Shown here: positions 44,935-56,220 of the stretch, one piece after another
Position numbering within the stretch: position 1 is the stretch's first letter
Layout of the letters: the number at the start of each line of letters is the position of its first letter
NCBI GenBank assembly: GCA_035048495.1
Contig: CM068547.1
Location: 23,815,913 to 23,879,912, forward strand
Reading direction: 5' to 3'
Source: Euptelea pleiosperma
Lineage: Eukaryota > Streptophyta > Magnoliopsida > Ranunculales > Eupteleaceae
DNA: 64,000 nucleotides
Made by a program: the position numbers and the translations under genes
The notes under the pieces: model-generated
The model's input: the letters and a program-made list of their open reading frames with translations, nothing else
The model's database searches: none
Told to the model about the DNA's origin: nothing

Positions 44935-45679
44935 TAAAAAGTTTCGGTTATCAAATCCCATGAATACTTAGTTCTTTGGTAATATATATCACTGTGTCTC
45001 GAATCCCCTGAAGACTAAAGTATCAAAGATCAAGTGGACTTCGACAAAACAAATCAAAGAAGAATTAAAGCTGAAGAAAAATCAACCCAAGTGTTCAAGA
45101 TCAACTGAAGACAAAGTCAAGTGTTGAAGATCAACTAAAGACAAAGTCAAGTGATCAAGCTCAATTGAAGACAAAGTCAAAACTCAAGTACATTCTTACT
45201 CAACGAACGTTCAATTATGAAGAAACTCGTGTTGCAGTTACTTATGTAAATCTAAAGGTACACCGTGCGTTGCCAGCGGATCTTGATTTACCATACATTG
45301 TTAGGTGATAGTTAGGAATCGTGTGCGTGTCAAAAAGAGAAATTCTAAAACTTTAGAAGTGTTCGGTTATGGACAAACTGGTCTGGCCGACCAACCTGTT
45401 TGAGAGGGCGACCGAAGGTTCGGTCGACCGGTCAAAAGGGTCCGATCGACCCTAACTCTCTGGTTCAAAAATTTGTCGTGTTAACCTGAGCGGGCGATCG
45501 ACTAAAAGCTCGGTCGCCTGGCCAATAGTGGGGTTGACCTTTGCCCATTTCAGATCTCGTTTGACAAAATCTCTTAAGCGATTATAAGCGCATTTTGGCC
45601 CTTCAAATGGCTATATTCGGTACAGTTATATTGATGGGAGGCTTACTTATAAATAAGAGCCCTCTCCCTTCATTAGAAT
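44935..45679 (+). mobile_element. Sirevirus-type LTR, first half, plus orientation, truncated by another insertion
   Basis: It is the reverse complement of the LTR family at 29.7, 45.7 and 62.9 kb: starts TAAAAAGTTTCGGTTATC (from TGAAAAGTCTCGG) and runs through 'taagcgattataagcgc', 'gtacagttatattgatggg' to 'cccttcattagaat'. It stops exactly where the minus-strand Sirevirus begins. The missing half should lie on the far side of that element, beyond 64,000. It may be the 3' LTR of an element related to, but not proven to be, the plus-strand gag at 39.4 kb. Confidence 0.8.
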
Positions 45680-47228
45680 TGAAATTCCCTTTTAATTACT
45701 AGGTTAAATCCTAGAGGGGGGTGAATAGGACAATTTTTAATTCCTCTGCGAATTCTTTATGGATTAAAAAATTATTGATCACACAAGACGGAAAAGGATT
45801 AAGTAATTAATATATCAATTATCCACAGAAGCATAGATTTAAGAAATAATTATGCAAACATTCACAATCACACGAGACTCAGATTTATAGTGGTTCAGTG
45901 GCTCCGCACCTACGTCCACTGTCCAATACTCACCACGAGTAGTATTATATTATTTCAATCATGCATTACAACATTTTCAATCGAAATAAATAATCAATCA
46001 ACTAAGATTACTCTTAGTCTTAATCTAATGAGAATCGCTTCTCGCTCACCTAGAGAGTCAGCCTTGGCCAGTAGTATATTTAGAGAAATTCATTTATCTT
46101 GGATCTACAATCCACAACTCAGTTAGATGAGTCCATACTCATCCGCCAATCACAAAATAACAGTGTTCATAAATATCGAATTCTATCAATAAGGTATTGG
46201 TTCATAGAAACGCTTACCTCTCGATGAATACGATCGAATGGAAAATCCTTTGGAGAAGAATTTGCCCAAGAGACGCTTTGCCAAGAATAATCCTCTTCTT
46301 GGAAGAAGATTATTGCAGACTAACAATACCAAATAGTCTCTTCCAAACACTTAGAGACTTCACAACGAATTCTCAGCTTTGCTCTGGTGAAGCTCTCACA
46401 AATTCCAAATCTCTAGACTTAAAAATGATAATCAAGTAAAGTAAAGTAGAGATCTCTTAATTGGGTTAATTCTATCAAAGGGAGAGGGCTTTTATTTATA
46501 AGCAGGCCTCCTTTTGCTAGAACCGTACTGAATATAGCCATTTGAATGACCAAAATGCGCTTCTAATTGCATAAAAGATTTCGTCAAACGAGATCTGAAA
46601 TTGGCGGAGTCGACCGCATTATTGGCCAGTCGACCAGGCCTTGGTCGACCGAGCCTTTAGTCGATCGCCCGCTCAGGCTTTAAGCCAACAATCTCGAACC
46701 CGAGAGTTAGGGTCGACCGGACCCTTTTGACCGGTCGACCGGACCTTCGGTCTCCTGCACAAATGAGCCGGTCGGCCGGACAGTTTTGTCCATAGCCGAA
46801 TGCTACCAAATTCTTAGAATTTCTCTTCTCATCACACGCACAAACCCTAACCAAAATTTAACCATCTAGGGTACAGCAAAGTCTGCTGGCAACGCGTGGT
46901 TTTACCCTAAGATTTGCGTAAGTAACCGCAACACGAGTTTCTTCATAGTTGAACGTTCGTTGAGTGAGAACGTACTTGAGCTTTTGACTTTATCTTTAGT
47001 TGAGCTTGATCATTTGACTTTGTCTTCAGTTGTACTTGATAATCTTGACTTTGTCTTCAGTTGATCTTGAACACTTGGGTTATTTTTTCTTCAGCTTTAA
47101 TCTTTCTTTTGTTTTGTCGAAGTTCACTTGATTTTTGATGCTCCAGTCTTCAGGGGATTCAGGCACAACAATACATATATTTACCGAAGAACTAAGTATT
47201 CCTAAAATTTGACAACCGAGACTTTTCA
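45680..47228 (-). repeat. 3' LTR of the minus-strand Sirevirus (1,549 bp)
   Basis: Bounded by TG at 45,680 and CA at 47,228. On the minus strand U3 carries a cluster of CCGGTCGACCGG-type palindromes (about 46,600-46,790), then TATAAATA (46,493-46,500). The terminal inverted form is TGAAA...TTTCA. Confidence 0.9.
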
Positions 47229-47619
47229 ATCTCCCCCTTTGTCAATGCCAAGACAAAAACAAATACTTACCCAATTATATTACACTTTTTGCCTATTACA
47301 AAACAAATAAAAAAAAATGCTCCCCCTAAGTACAATGAGGCAACGCTGTAGCTCGCGATTAGTATCGTGATTGATACCACACTTATTGCAAACAACCTGT
47401 TGCTACAAAATAAACAACTCGACAAAAAAATCTTTGACAATAGCTTCTCATTAATATATTAGTCAAAAACTACAAAAAACGTCTTCTCAGTACATTTAGT
47501 CAAATAGAAGTAAATAAGAATCACAAATATTTTATGACAAGCAGTTAAATAAGATAGTAAAAGCAACAAGTGCTATTATCAATGTAATCCACATTATAAA
47601 GGATTTCTCCCCCTTTTTG
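47229..47619 (-). promoter_or_regulatory. Multiple polypurine tracts upstream of the 3' LTR
   Basis: On the minus strand AAAGGGGGAGAT abuts the LTR (47,229-47,240). Further tracts are TTAGGGGGAGC near 47,320-47,331 and AAAAAGGGGGAGAAA near 47,605-47,620. Several PPT copies before the 3' LTR are a described Sirevirus feature; the one touching the LTR is the primer for plus-strand DNA synthesis. Confidence 0.75.
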
Positions 47620-47886
47620 TCATACATTGACAAAGGGAAGAACTCCAACCTGTGAGGATAAAGAATATAAGACAATGCTAATCAATCATACAGAAAAAAA
47701 AAATCATACCAAATTATACTAAAATATATCATAATGTAAACCAGTCAACATAGTGACCAATATCCAACATCCACACAAAGTAGCCAAAGTATATAAGTAT
47801 CGAATAGTACAGACCAATAGTATCAAATAATATATCAACACAATATGTACTACTGATCTATAAAGAGAGAAAAAGCAAAGCGTGCT

Positions 47887-49020
47887 CTAGTCATAATCAT
47901 CCTCATCGTCATCGCCATCACCGTCATCGTCATCTGCATCATCTCCTTTTTCTTCATCTTCGTCCTCATCTTCATCTTCTTTTTTGTCATCGCCAGTTGC
48001 TGAAGGCATAATCGTTTCCTCTGGTGAAGACTCTGGATAGTCAGGATGCTGAGACCTAAGGAATGAAGTCATACGCAGCTGATGTCGAGAAAATTTGTCA
48101 ATCGACGCACAAAGATTGTCTAACTTGGATGAGAGACTTGCAATAGATGCAAATACAGAGGAACGACGGGATCCAGAACTCGAAGTAGAAGCAGAAACAG
48201 GAGCAGACATAGACGATTCACCAACCAACATCTTGCTAAAAGTAGCTTGATTGATAGGTGAAATGGGATGCATAGTTTCATCAAAGTCTAAAATAGGAAC
48301 TTTGTAATGACTCAGAATTTTTGAAACTAAAATGCCAAAAGGCAAAGACCGCTTGTGATTCTCAAGCGCCAAATTCTCAATCATGAGATAAAAAATTACT
48401 GATGGACCACAAATTTTCGTACCTTGAGAGACACAATACAAAAGATATTGGATATAGGGTCCAATTTCACTCCGATGTCCCGCCTTAGGGACCATGTTGT
48501 AGGAGAAAATCAAACCTATCAAATGATACATGGGAAGTAATTCCCTTGTAGCCAAATCAGATGATTAATGAACTACTTTTCCACAAATGGCTCTTGAAAT
48601 AGCCTTTTTGTTCTTGAGAGGTAGGGAAGGTGGAAAAGTTCCTCTATTAGGCACTCGAGGAAGACCTGTTATCTTTGAGATCAAAGATAACGTAATTTTA
48701 AAATGAACACTTCGAACCTTAGAATAAAGAAAAGGACAATCTGGATCATGATTATTCAAATTACAATAGAACATCTTGACTAACTCAGGATATGCAACAC
48801 CAGAAATTGACAAAAATTTAGACCAACCTACTGAATTAAGAAGGTTGGGAATCCCAGTCATTGTCAACTCTTTCTCGATGACCCCACGCTTAATGGCAAC
48901 GACTCTTTTGATATAGTTCTTCATGAAGTTAGCCCTAGCTATAGGATTGATGAACAAGCTAAGGGGATAGGGATCACTAGAAGATGATTCCTCTCATGCT
49001 CTTTTCTCCTTTGAAGTCAT
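47887..49020 (-). pseudogene. Sirevirus third ORF (envelope-like / plant transposon protein domain) with acidic tail
   Basis: A frame of 377 codons runs from the ATG at 49,020 with two in-frame stops (near 48,998 and at 48,567). The N-terminal half has GWSKFLSISGVAYPELVKMF, FYCNLN and later RSVHFKITLSLISKITGLP, the pattern of the 'putative plant transposon protein' domain that annotators also call envelope-like in SIRE1-type elements. A serine-rich stretch follows, then a helix-prone segment, then about 30 residues almost all D or E. I see no signal peptide or clear membrane span. It sits between pol and the 3' LTR, as in Sireviruses. Function is unknown in the family; the envelope label is doubtful. 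Confidence 0.75.
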
Positions 49021-49186
49021 TTAGAAATCACAAAGAAAATTTCACCACAGAAAATGATGAAAATAAGAATCTCTAGAAGGAGATTAGAGTAGAAAGCTAA
49101 GAATTACTCAAAGAGGATGGGAGACTCCAAAAACAATTTCTAGGGTTTCAAATAAAGTAATAAATGACCCAAAAATCAATTAGGAA

Positions 49187-49395
49187 CTATATATAAACAA
49201 AGGCGGTGAACAGGGCATGAGTCAACCCGCCCGTGAAAAGTATAAGCCGTTCGGGTGCGAGGCGCGGTCGATCGGTCGTAATGGTCGGTCGACCGGACCA
49301 AATGTTTGGTAGGCCCGTCCCCGCAACCAATCAAATGGCAAAAACCCAACAAATATATCTGGTCGACTGGACCTTTTGTTCGGTCGACCTAGCAT
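49187..49395 (-). promoter_or_regulatory. Candidate internal promoter for the Sirevirus third ORF
   Basis: On the minus strand, after pol ends, the order is: GGTCGACC-type palindromes (49,395-49,250, including GGTCGACCGG and CGATCGG), TTTATATATAG (49,187-49,198), a leader with GAAACCCTA (49,141-49,149), then the ORF start at 49,020. The palindromes match those in the LTR U3 region, which also precede a TATA box. The role is inferred from layout. Confidence 0.5.
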
Positions 49396-49651
49396 CGCAA
49401 ATTATAAATTCGCAAACCTAAACGCCTAAAAAAGAACTCCAATGGCCTGACTATTGTGAATATCATTTTAAATACAAAATCATCCAAAAATAAAATTTCC
49501 CAAATAATCAAAATTTTCAAAGAATACCAAATAAATTTCCAAATTATATTAGCCAATCATTATTTCAAATGAGTCGACTCAAGAATTAACTGAAATATTT
49601 ATACTATGATTTTCAATGATAATTAAATATTTCAGTCAATATCAATACAAA

Positions 49652-52057
49652 TCAATCAATGGGATAGATTCTGATAGATTTTCTCAGGTATTCGTATCTG
49701 AGCGAATCCAAAGGTTTAGTCAAAATATCAGCCAGTTGAATTTCAGTATTTAGATACTCTAATGAAATTATCTGTTCTTCAACCAACTCTCGAATAAAAT
49801 GATGTCTGATATTTATGTGTTTGGTTCTAGAGTGTTGTACAGGATTTTTAGAAATACAAATCGCACTCGTATTATCATAGAATAAATTCATAGATTCTTG
49901 ATTGATTCCATAATTTAACAACATTTATTTCATCAAAATCAATTAGGCACAGCAACTGCCTGCAGCAATATATTTTGCTTCGGCAGTAGACAAGATATAG
50001 CATTCTGTTTCTTGCTGTGCCAAGCGACCAAACAATTTCTAGTATAGAAACACCCACCACTGGTGCTCTTACGATCATCAGCATTTTCTGTCCAATCGAC
50101 ATCTGAATAGCTAGCAATTTCACTGTTAGTCTCAAGAGGATACTAGAGACCATATTCGATAGTACCACTGACATATTTAATGATTCTTTTAACAGTTGAG
50201 AGATGATATTCTTTTGGATCAGATTGATATCTAGCACAGGCTCCTACACTGAAAGCAATATCAGGTCTGCTAGCTGTGAGATATAGAAGACTACCAATCA
50301 TACTCCTGTACAGAGTCTGATCAGCAGATTTACCACTCAAATCCTTGGTGAGTTTAATACTAGTGCTCATAGGAGTGTGAGTAGATTTAGATGATTCTAA
50401 GCCATATTTTTTAAGCAATTCTTTAGAATATTTAGATTGAGAAAGAAAATGCCATTTTCTAATTGTTTAACTTGAAGACCTAGAAAGAAATTCAGTTCAC
50501 CTTCCATGCTCATTTCAAATTTAGATTTCATGGCTTGAGCAAATTCTAAAGCATGTATCTCAGTGGTTGAGCCAAAAACAATATCATCAACATATATTTG
50601 GGATATCAAAATATCATTCTCTCTTTTCTTAATGAATAATGTTTTATCAACCGTTTGTCTTGTGAATCCATTCTCTAATAGAAATTGAGTTAATCTTCCA
50701 TACCAAGCTCTTGGTGCTTGTTTCAACATATACAATGCTTTCTTAAGTCTATAGACATGATTACTTTTATGAGGGTCTTCAAAACCTTTAGGTTGTTTTA
50801 CATAGACTTATTCTTCCAAAATTCCATTCAGAAAAGCATTCTTAACATCCATTTGATAGAGTTTAAATTTTAGGACACAGGTTAATGCTAAAAGAATCCT
50901 AATTGATTCTAGTCTAGCCACTGGGGCGAACGTCTGATCAAAATCAATCCCTTTAACTTGAGAGTATCCTTGAGCCACTAATCTGGCTTTGTTTCTAGTT
51001 ATAATTCCGTTCTTATCAAGTTTATTCTTATATATCCATTTAGTTCCTATCATATTTTTATCCAATGGTCTAGGGGTTAGAAACCAAACATCATTTCTCT
51101 TAAATTGATTCAACTCTTCTTGCATAGCATTTATCCAATGTTCATTTAAGAGAGCTTCTTTAATATTTTCTGATTCAATCTTAGAGGTAAAGCATAAATG
51201 ACTGGATATATTTTCCAATCGACGTCTTGTACGTACACCACTATCCTTGTCTCTAATCATTTCTGAACTAGGATGATTTTTAATGTATTTCCATTCTTTG
51301 GGTTTTTCTGGATTATAAATATTAGATCTACTTTTCTCAGTATTCGTAGGTTCTACCATCTCATTTGTATTATCACCAATTTTTGGAGATTCATCATTAA
51401 TGACCACATTGACTGATTCTTCTATGGTTAAGGTTCTCTTGTTAAAGATCCTATAAGCTCTGCTTCTGGTAGAATATCCTAGAAAAATACATTCATCGCT
51501 TTTGGATTCAAACTTTCTAAGGTTTTCTCTGTCTCTTAGCATATAGCATGTACTCCCAAAGATCCTGAAATACTTCACATTTGGTTTAACTCCAATCCAA
51601 ATTTCATAGGCTGTCTGTAGAGTTCCTGTTCTCAAATAAACATGATTGATTGTATAGCATGCAGTATTGATTGTTTCAGCCCACAAATTTCCTGTTAGAT
51701 TTTTGCTAGTTAGCATAACTCTGTCCATTTTCTCAAGAGTCTTATTTTTCATTTCAGCCACACCATTCTTCTGAGGTGTTTTGGCTAAGTCTTTAAAGTT
51801 AATGTGTCCCAGACGTTGGTGCCATAGTTCGGCCTCATTTGATAGTGTCATGTTGCACATAATCGAACCACCAGTCTTAATAACATAGCAATTATCAGTA
51901 GTCCTTCTTCCTTGAATAATAACTTTGTTGGAAGATTTTTCTATGATTTCATACTTTTTTTTTGAAAACTTGCAGATATGATCTTTGTCACAAATTTGAC
52001 TAATGCTTCGAAGATTATGTTTTAGACCATCCACACATAAGACATTTTCAATCTTAG
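49652..52057 (-). pseudogene. Sirevirus pol: integrase remnant, reverse transcriptase and RNase H
   Basis: From 52,057 the frame gives the end of the region before integrase ([25 protein letters not shown]). It then jumps at about 51,780 to [20 protein letters not shown], so the integrase zinc finger and the first two catalytic aspartates are deleted while the final glutamate region remains. Reverse transcriptase follows with [32 protein letters not shown] (first catalytic D) and [11 protein letters not shown] (YVDD box), then SMIGSLLYLTASRPDIAF. RNase H ends with LADILTKPLD near 49,690-49,720. Stops and frameshifts occur at 50,806, 50,4xx, 50,143 and 49,9xx. The Tat insertion removed its link to the protease. 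Confidence 0.9.
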
Positions 52058-52062
52058 GTATT
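52058..52062. repeat. Target-site duplication of Tat insertion, left copy
   Basis: GTATT here and again at 60,771-60,775 flank the Tat element exactly. If one copy and the insert are skipped, the interrupted copia pol codons run on in frame, which confirms both borders. Confidence 0.95.
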
Positions 52063-52888
52063 TGTGGGGGAAAAATATCTGATCTAACCCACACAATCTT
52101 CAAGGTCAGACGATTCGGATTTTGGTGATGATCGGACGACTCTGATGCTCCAGGATGAAACTGCTTTCTCCTCCGCGAAGGATAGGATGATCTCCAGATG
52201 AGATATGGTTGTACCTGTTGACAATACTCCGACGCTCAAGTCAACTTAGGAATGGTAACAGGGTTCATGAAAATAGTAAAATATTTCAGAGTTTAGGCTA
52301 TCTGGATCTGGAGAGCAAGATCCTTTTCTCAGTTCTGAGGGTCTCATATTTATACCCTTAAAACCGGTGTGACTCACCTTCCACGTGCCTAATCGTTATC
52401 CATCAATGATGACTTGGATGGATTCTGTTATAAAACATAATCTTCTTGTTAGATCTTGACTTCCTTGATTCGGTTATACCTGAAATAACTGAAGTGACGC
52501 TGAGGCAGCATCCTTCGTGTCAGGTATTCGGACAAGGGGATGTCAAAATCGTGATAGTTCAACTAGCTGCCATGTGGCCAATATTCATTGGTTAAGAAAC
52601 TGACTATATTCAGAATACTTACCTCGTACGTAGGAACCTGTAATATTGCCGAGATAAGATTATGATCGATCCCGTCACGTAAGTCATTTGACCTTATCTA
52701 ACCTTGCCGGGGTAAGATGGAAATAGATCCCGTCAAGTAAGTCTTTCGACCTTGTCAGGATATATGCATCCAGCAAGTCATATCAACACGCGTGCTGTCT
52801 ATCAACACACGTCATCTTTTCACGACCGCACGTGCCAAGCCAGTGACATGCGTCAATATTTGACTTGCTGAAAAATACGGCACCCACA
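52063..52888 (-). repeat. 3' LTR of the Tat element (826 bp)
   Basis: Starts TGTGGGGGAAAAAT, ends ACGGCACCCACA. The adjoining bases at 52,889-52,905 read, on the minus strand, AAAAAGGAGGCGA, a polypurine tract touching the LTR. The last 90 bases match the end of the right LTR (60,680-60,770) with few changes. Confidence 0.92.
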
Positions 52889-53223
52889 TCGCCCTCCTTT
52901 TTGAGAAGATCGAGAAGTTGCCATCGTATCTTCTGAAAAAGATCCTGACCTTCCACGTCCTACTCTAGTTTCCTGGCCGTTGGATCATCCATCAATCATT
53001 CAACCGTTGCCCTTTTCATTTAATACTGCGCCCATCGTTGCTGTATCCATGAGACGTGTCTGTACTAGCGTGCTGCCCAACGTACGGTCGTCGAATGGAA
53101 TGATTGACTGGTACAATGCCCGAAGGAACAGGTAACCGAACCGTCGAGCGATAGCTTTTTGAATTTTGGCGTCAGGGGTTAGATATCGCCAGACTGTCGG
53201 TTTGCTATAACCAGATTTTCATC
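52889..53223. other. Non-coding upstream region of the Tat antisense ORF
   Basis: Carries the polypurine tract at its left edge and no open frame. It is the likely upstream promoter region for the antisense ORF. Confidence 0.5.
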
Positions 53224-53231
53224 TATAAATA
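53224..53231 (+). promoter_or_regulatory. TATA box of the Tat antisense gene
   Basis: TATAAATA in a context of 'ttcatc..gctcatttcccc' is followed by a pyrimidine-rich leader and an ATG at 53,415 in a good plant context (ACAAATGGC). No LTR promoter lies on this strand upstream, so transcription would be autonomous. Known Tat members such as Grande have been reported to express an accessory gene from its own promoter. Confidence 0.6.
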
Positions 53232-53414
53232 GCTCATTTCCCCTCATTTATTCATTTGTTTTCTTCGATCGGTGTTCTACAATAATTCAAGCTTTAAGCC
53301 CAGGCTGTTCTTCATTTCTGTTATCTCTGCTTGTTGCCATTGGACTGTAACGGTACTCTTCTCTTACCTGTTATCTCCTCTGTTCTACCTTCATCTTCTT
53401 CTTATTTACTACAA

Positions 53415-55800
53415 ATGGCTAGGGGTAGAGTAGTGCTCGAAGATACCGAGGAAATGGTTCCCAGAGAACCAGTAGAAACTACCACCACTGTAGAGGAAGA
53501 GATCTCCTCTGACTCATTAGATCGGGCAATAGATGCGTATAGAGAGGAACCGATAGTCCCTCAGGAGATCATTAGGGTCCCTACTCATGAAACGACCCGT
53601 ATATAGTGGGTTTGAGGAGGGAATTTGCCATTCCTTCCTCTGTTTTCATCAAACTTGGTTCTCGTCACGGGGAAGATACCAACCCTAACGAAATCAGCAT
53701 CACTCGACTTCAATTGAAGTTCGGGTTAACTCTTCCTCTTACTCCTCTAGTGAGGGAAGTACTCTGGTTCTATGATCGGGCTCCCGGCCAGATGCAAAAA
53801 AATTTCTAGCGTCTGATGAATAGGATAGAGTATTTCAACTCTACAAATGAATACCAGATTAGTCTCTCTGAGATCGATTATCTGTACATTCTGAGGAGGT
53901 GCCCGGACTCCTTCGATACAGATTTGTTCTGGTTTGTAGCTGCTCGGAAGAAGGAACATAAGATAGTTGAGAGCTTGCCTGATAGTCATAAAGGATAGCA
54001 CTCTGATCCTCTGCTGATGACTGGATCTTGGGAATTTGATGAAAGTGTGGAGGGGAGCTCCAGCAGCCATAGAGTCCGTACAAGCTTTAACTTGTCGGGT
54101 AAGCTCCTCTTTGTGTCTCGTCAATCTCCTTTAGACCGACATAATCAATCTACTGACCTGTCGCCTTTCTTCTCTGCTGTAGACTACGTCAGACGTCCTT
54201 GGAGATATCCTCAGGATATAGCAGACATAGTCAAATATATTCTGAGGAAAATCTCGAAGGTAGTAAAGCAATGGTCCCTGGTGGGATTGATTGATAATAA
54301 CAAAAAGTCTTCAACTGCTAGTCCCGTCGTCCCGCGTGACCAACGGATAGCTGCCCCTGATTATTCACATAAGCGTCCTATTCCCGAGATCACTATGGGG
54401 GAGGCCGCGTCCCGGGAAGAAGTGGATGTAAGCTCCGAGGTCCCCCTAATAAAAAGACCTCGTCATACTCGGAAGGCGCCAGTCCATATAGATTCTCCAA
54501 TAAGTCGGGTCGCGTCTGCTCCTTATCCCGTAGCAAAATTTTTTAGACATCCAGATGGTCGTCAGGAACCTCTGAATGATTTTGCCCGAAAACTCGTTCG
54601 GTTGGAAGAGGCAGAGTTATCTTCCTCTATTCCCGAGATGTTTATCTCATACTCTTTATGATTGACTAACTCGTTATCTCCACTGCAGATGGAGGGTAGA
54701 ATGGCCGAAATGCGGAAGGACGCTTTTGCTGCCCCTGCTCTGGCGCCAAGGAAGAAAAGAAGACTGGTCAAGGGATTAGCTCCCGAATTAGAAGCATCGC
54801 TTACTCGGGATGGTATGGTGACTACTAAGGCCAATCTGACTGGTGATTCTTCATTGACTCTACCTTCTGTGGCCCCAGATTCTCCTTCATTAGCCGCCAT
54901 ACCTATTGCTTCTCCCTCGATCGCCATTACGAGGTCTCCTCCTGGATTCCATCTTTCTCCAGGACTTCAACAAACATCTACCCCTCCATCAACCTCTTGT
55001 CCAACAGATGCTGCCGGGCCCAGTCATTCAATAGGTGAGCATATTCGTTCTCCTTCATTCCCGTCTGGTACAGTATTTGACTTGATTGATACATGGGTTA
55101 CACTGAAAGAATTGTGGCGCCAAGATAACCCCATTGTAGGTCTATGGGATTTCAACGGCGAGGAACCTTATATCATGAATGCTGGTTGCCTGCCTAATGG
55201 GAAGCCCATTTCGGAGCAAAGCTCCATTGCTGATGCCGGGGTGGCTACAATATTGATCGAACGGATCTGTCTCCCACAGGACAGATTACGTTATATTGAC
55301 ATGCCATCCCCGAAAGTGCCATGTGAAGTCCTCAGTCGCTCTCTTCTGGAGGTAATTGTTCTTCGGAGTGCTTCTTCTGATGAACTCTTAGATCATATAT
55401 TAACATTTTTATTTTCTTTGCAGAGTATCCATGCTTATGTAGGTCTGAGGGATTACCTCGGCAACCTCCTCCAAAATTACACCGCCCTTGTCGAGAAATC
55501 AAGCGCGTCTGAAGCTAAACTTAAACTCGCCGAGGAACAAGTTCAAGCTGCCAACCTATCTGCCGAAGTCTCAAAAACTAAGGCTGAGATATGGAAAAGT
55601 TGGCTCTCGAAGCCCTTGCCTCAAAGAAGAAAGCTGAAGATAACTTGATTAAGGTCAAGGCGGAATGTGCAAAATTCAAGGAGAGAGCCAGCCGCCTACA
55701 AGAGGATTTGGAAAAGATGACTGTTGAGAGGGATGAAACCAAGCAAGCATCCGACGCCCTCCAATAGGAATCTTATGACAAAGGGTATCGGGAAGGCTTC
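53415..55800 (+). pseudogene. Antisense accessory ORF of Tat element (Transposase_28/PF04195-like plus coiled coil)
   Basis: The plus-strand gene starts MARGRVVLEDTEEMVP and is acidic at first. From 53,606 one frame carries ISITRLQLKFGLTLPLTPLV, REVLWFYDRAPGQM and a DLFWFVAARKKEHKIV segment, matching the 'putative gypsy type transposon' family. A proline/serine-rich middle region follows, then a GLWDFNGEEPYIMNAG stretch and a C-terminal coiled coil (LKLAEEQVQAANLSAEVSKT, then KVKAECAKFKERASRLQEDL in another frame). Breaks: a frame change at 53,606, stops at 53,807, 53,996 and 54,659, and a shift near 55,600. GT...CAG at 55,352-55,423 is a good intron of 72 bases. The role in the family is unknown; a reported member is nuclear. 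Confidence 0.8.
55352..55423 (+). other. Probable intron in the Tat antisense ORF
   Basis: GAG|GTAATT at the left and TTTATTTTCTTTGCAG at the right with a long pyrimidine run. It is 72 bases, a multiple of three and without stops, so unspliced reading also stays open. It separates the proline-rich part from the coiled coil. Another acceptor-like CTGCAG at 54,683-54,688 precedes ATGGAGG, but its donor is unclear. Confidence 0.6.
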
Positions 55801-56220
55801 GCCAAATGTGAGCTATGATGAAACATGGGGAAGAAGATGAAGATCCCGTTCAAGAAATGGTTCTGCCCGAACCAGTTTTCGGGATGAATATTCCCGAGGA
55901 AATATCCCGAGAACTTCATCCAACCATCTAGGTTCCTGAAGTCACTCCAGATCCTTCTTAGATAGAAGTGGTGACTCTAGGAGAAGATATCATGGTAAAT
56001 CCTGTTATTCAGCCGGCTGGCGGGCAGGATGTGATGTCTTCTCTATGATTTTTGTAATCTGATTTGCCCAGGGGGCCTTAAAATGTAGATGCCATTTATG
56101 GCTTTTGACTTAATGAAAAAACTCTTTTTTAATTTTTTAATTTTTTTTATTTCGATATGAATTCGAAATTTGCTTTCTTTAATTCATAGTTCAGCTGGGA
56201 TTTTCATCCTGCCTACCTGA
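55801..56220. other. Tail of the Tat antisense gene and spacer
   Basis: Decayed coding sequence (VLPEPVFGMNIPEEI-like) ends near 56,050 and is followed by 'atttttgtaatc' and a T-rich tract, consistent with a 3' end of the antisense gene, leading into the tandem array. Confidence 0.5.
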
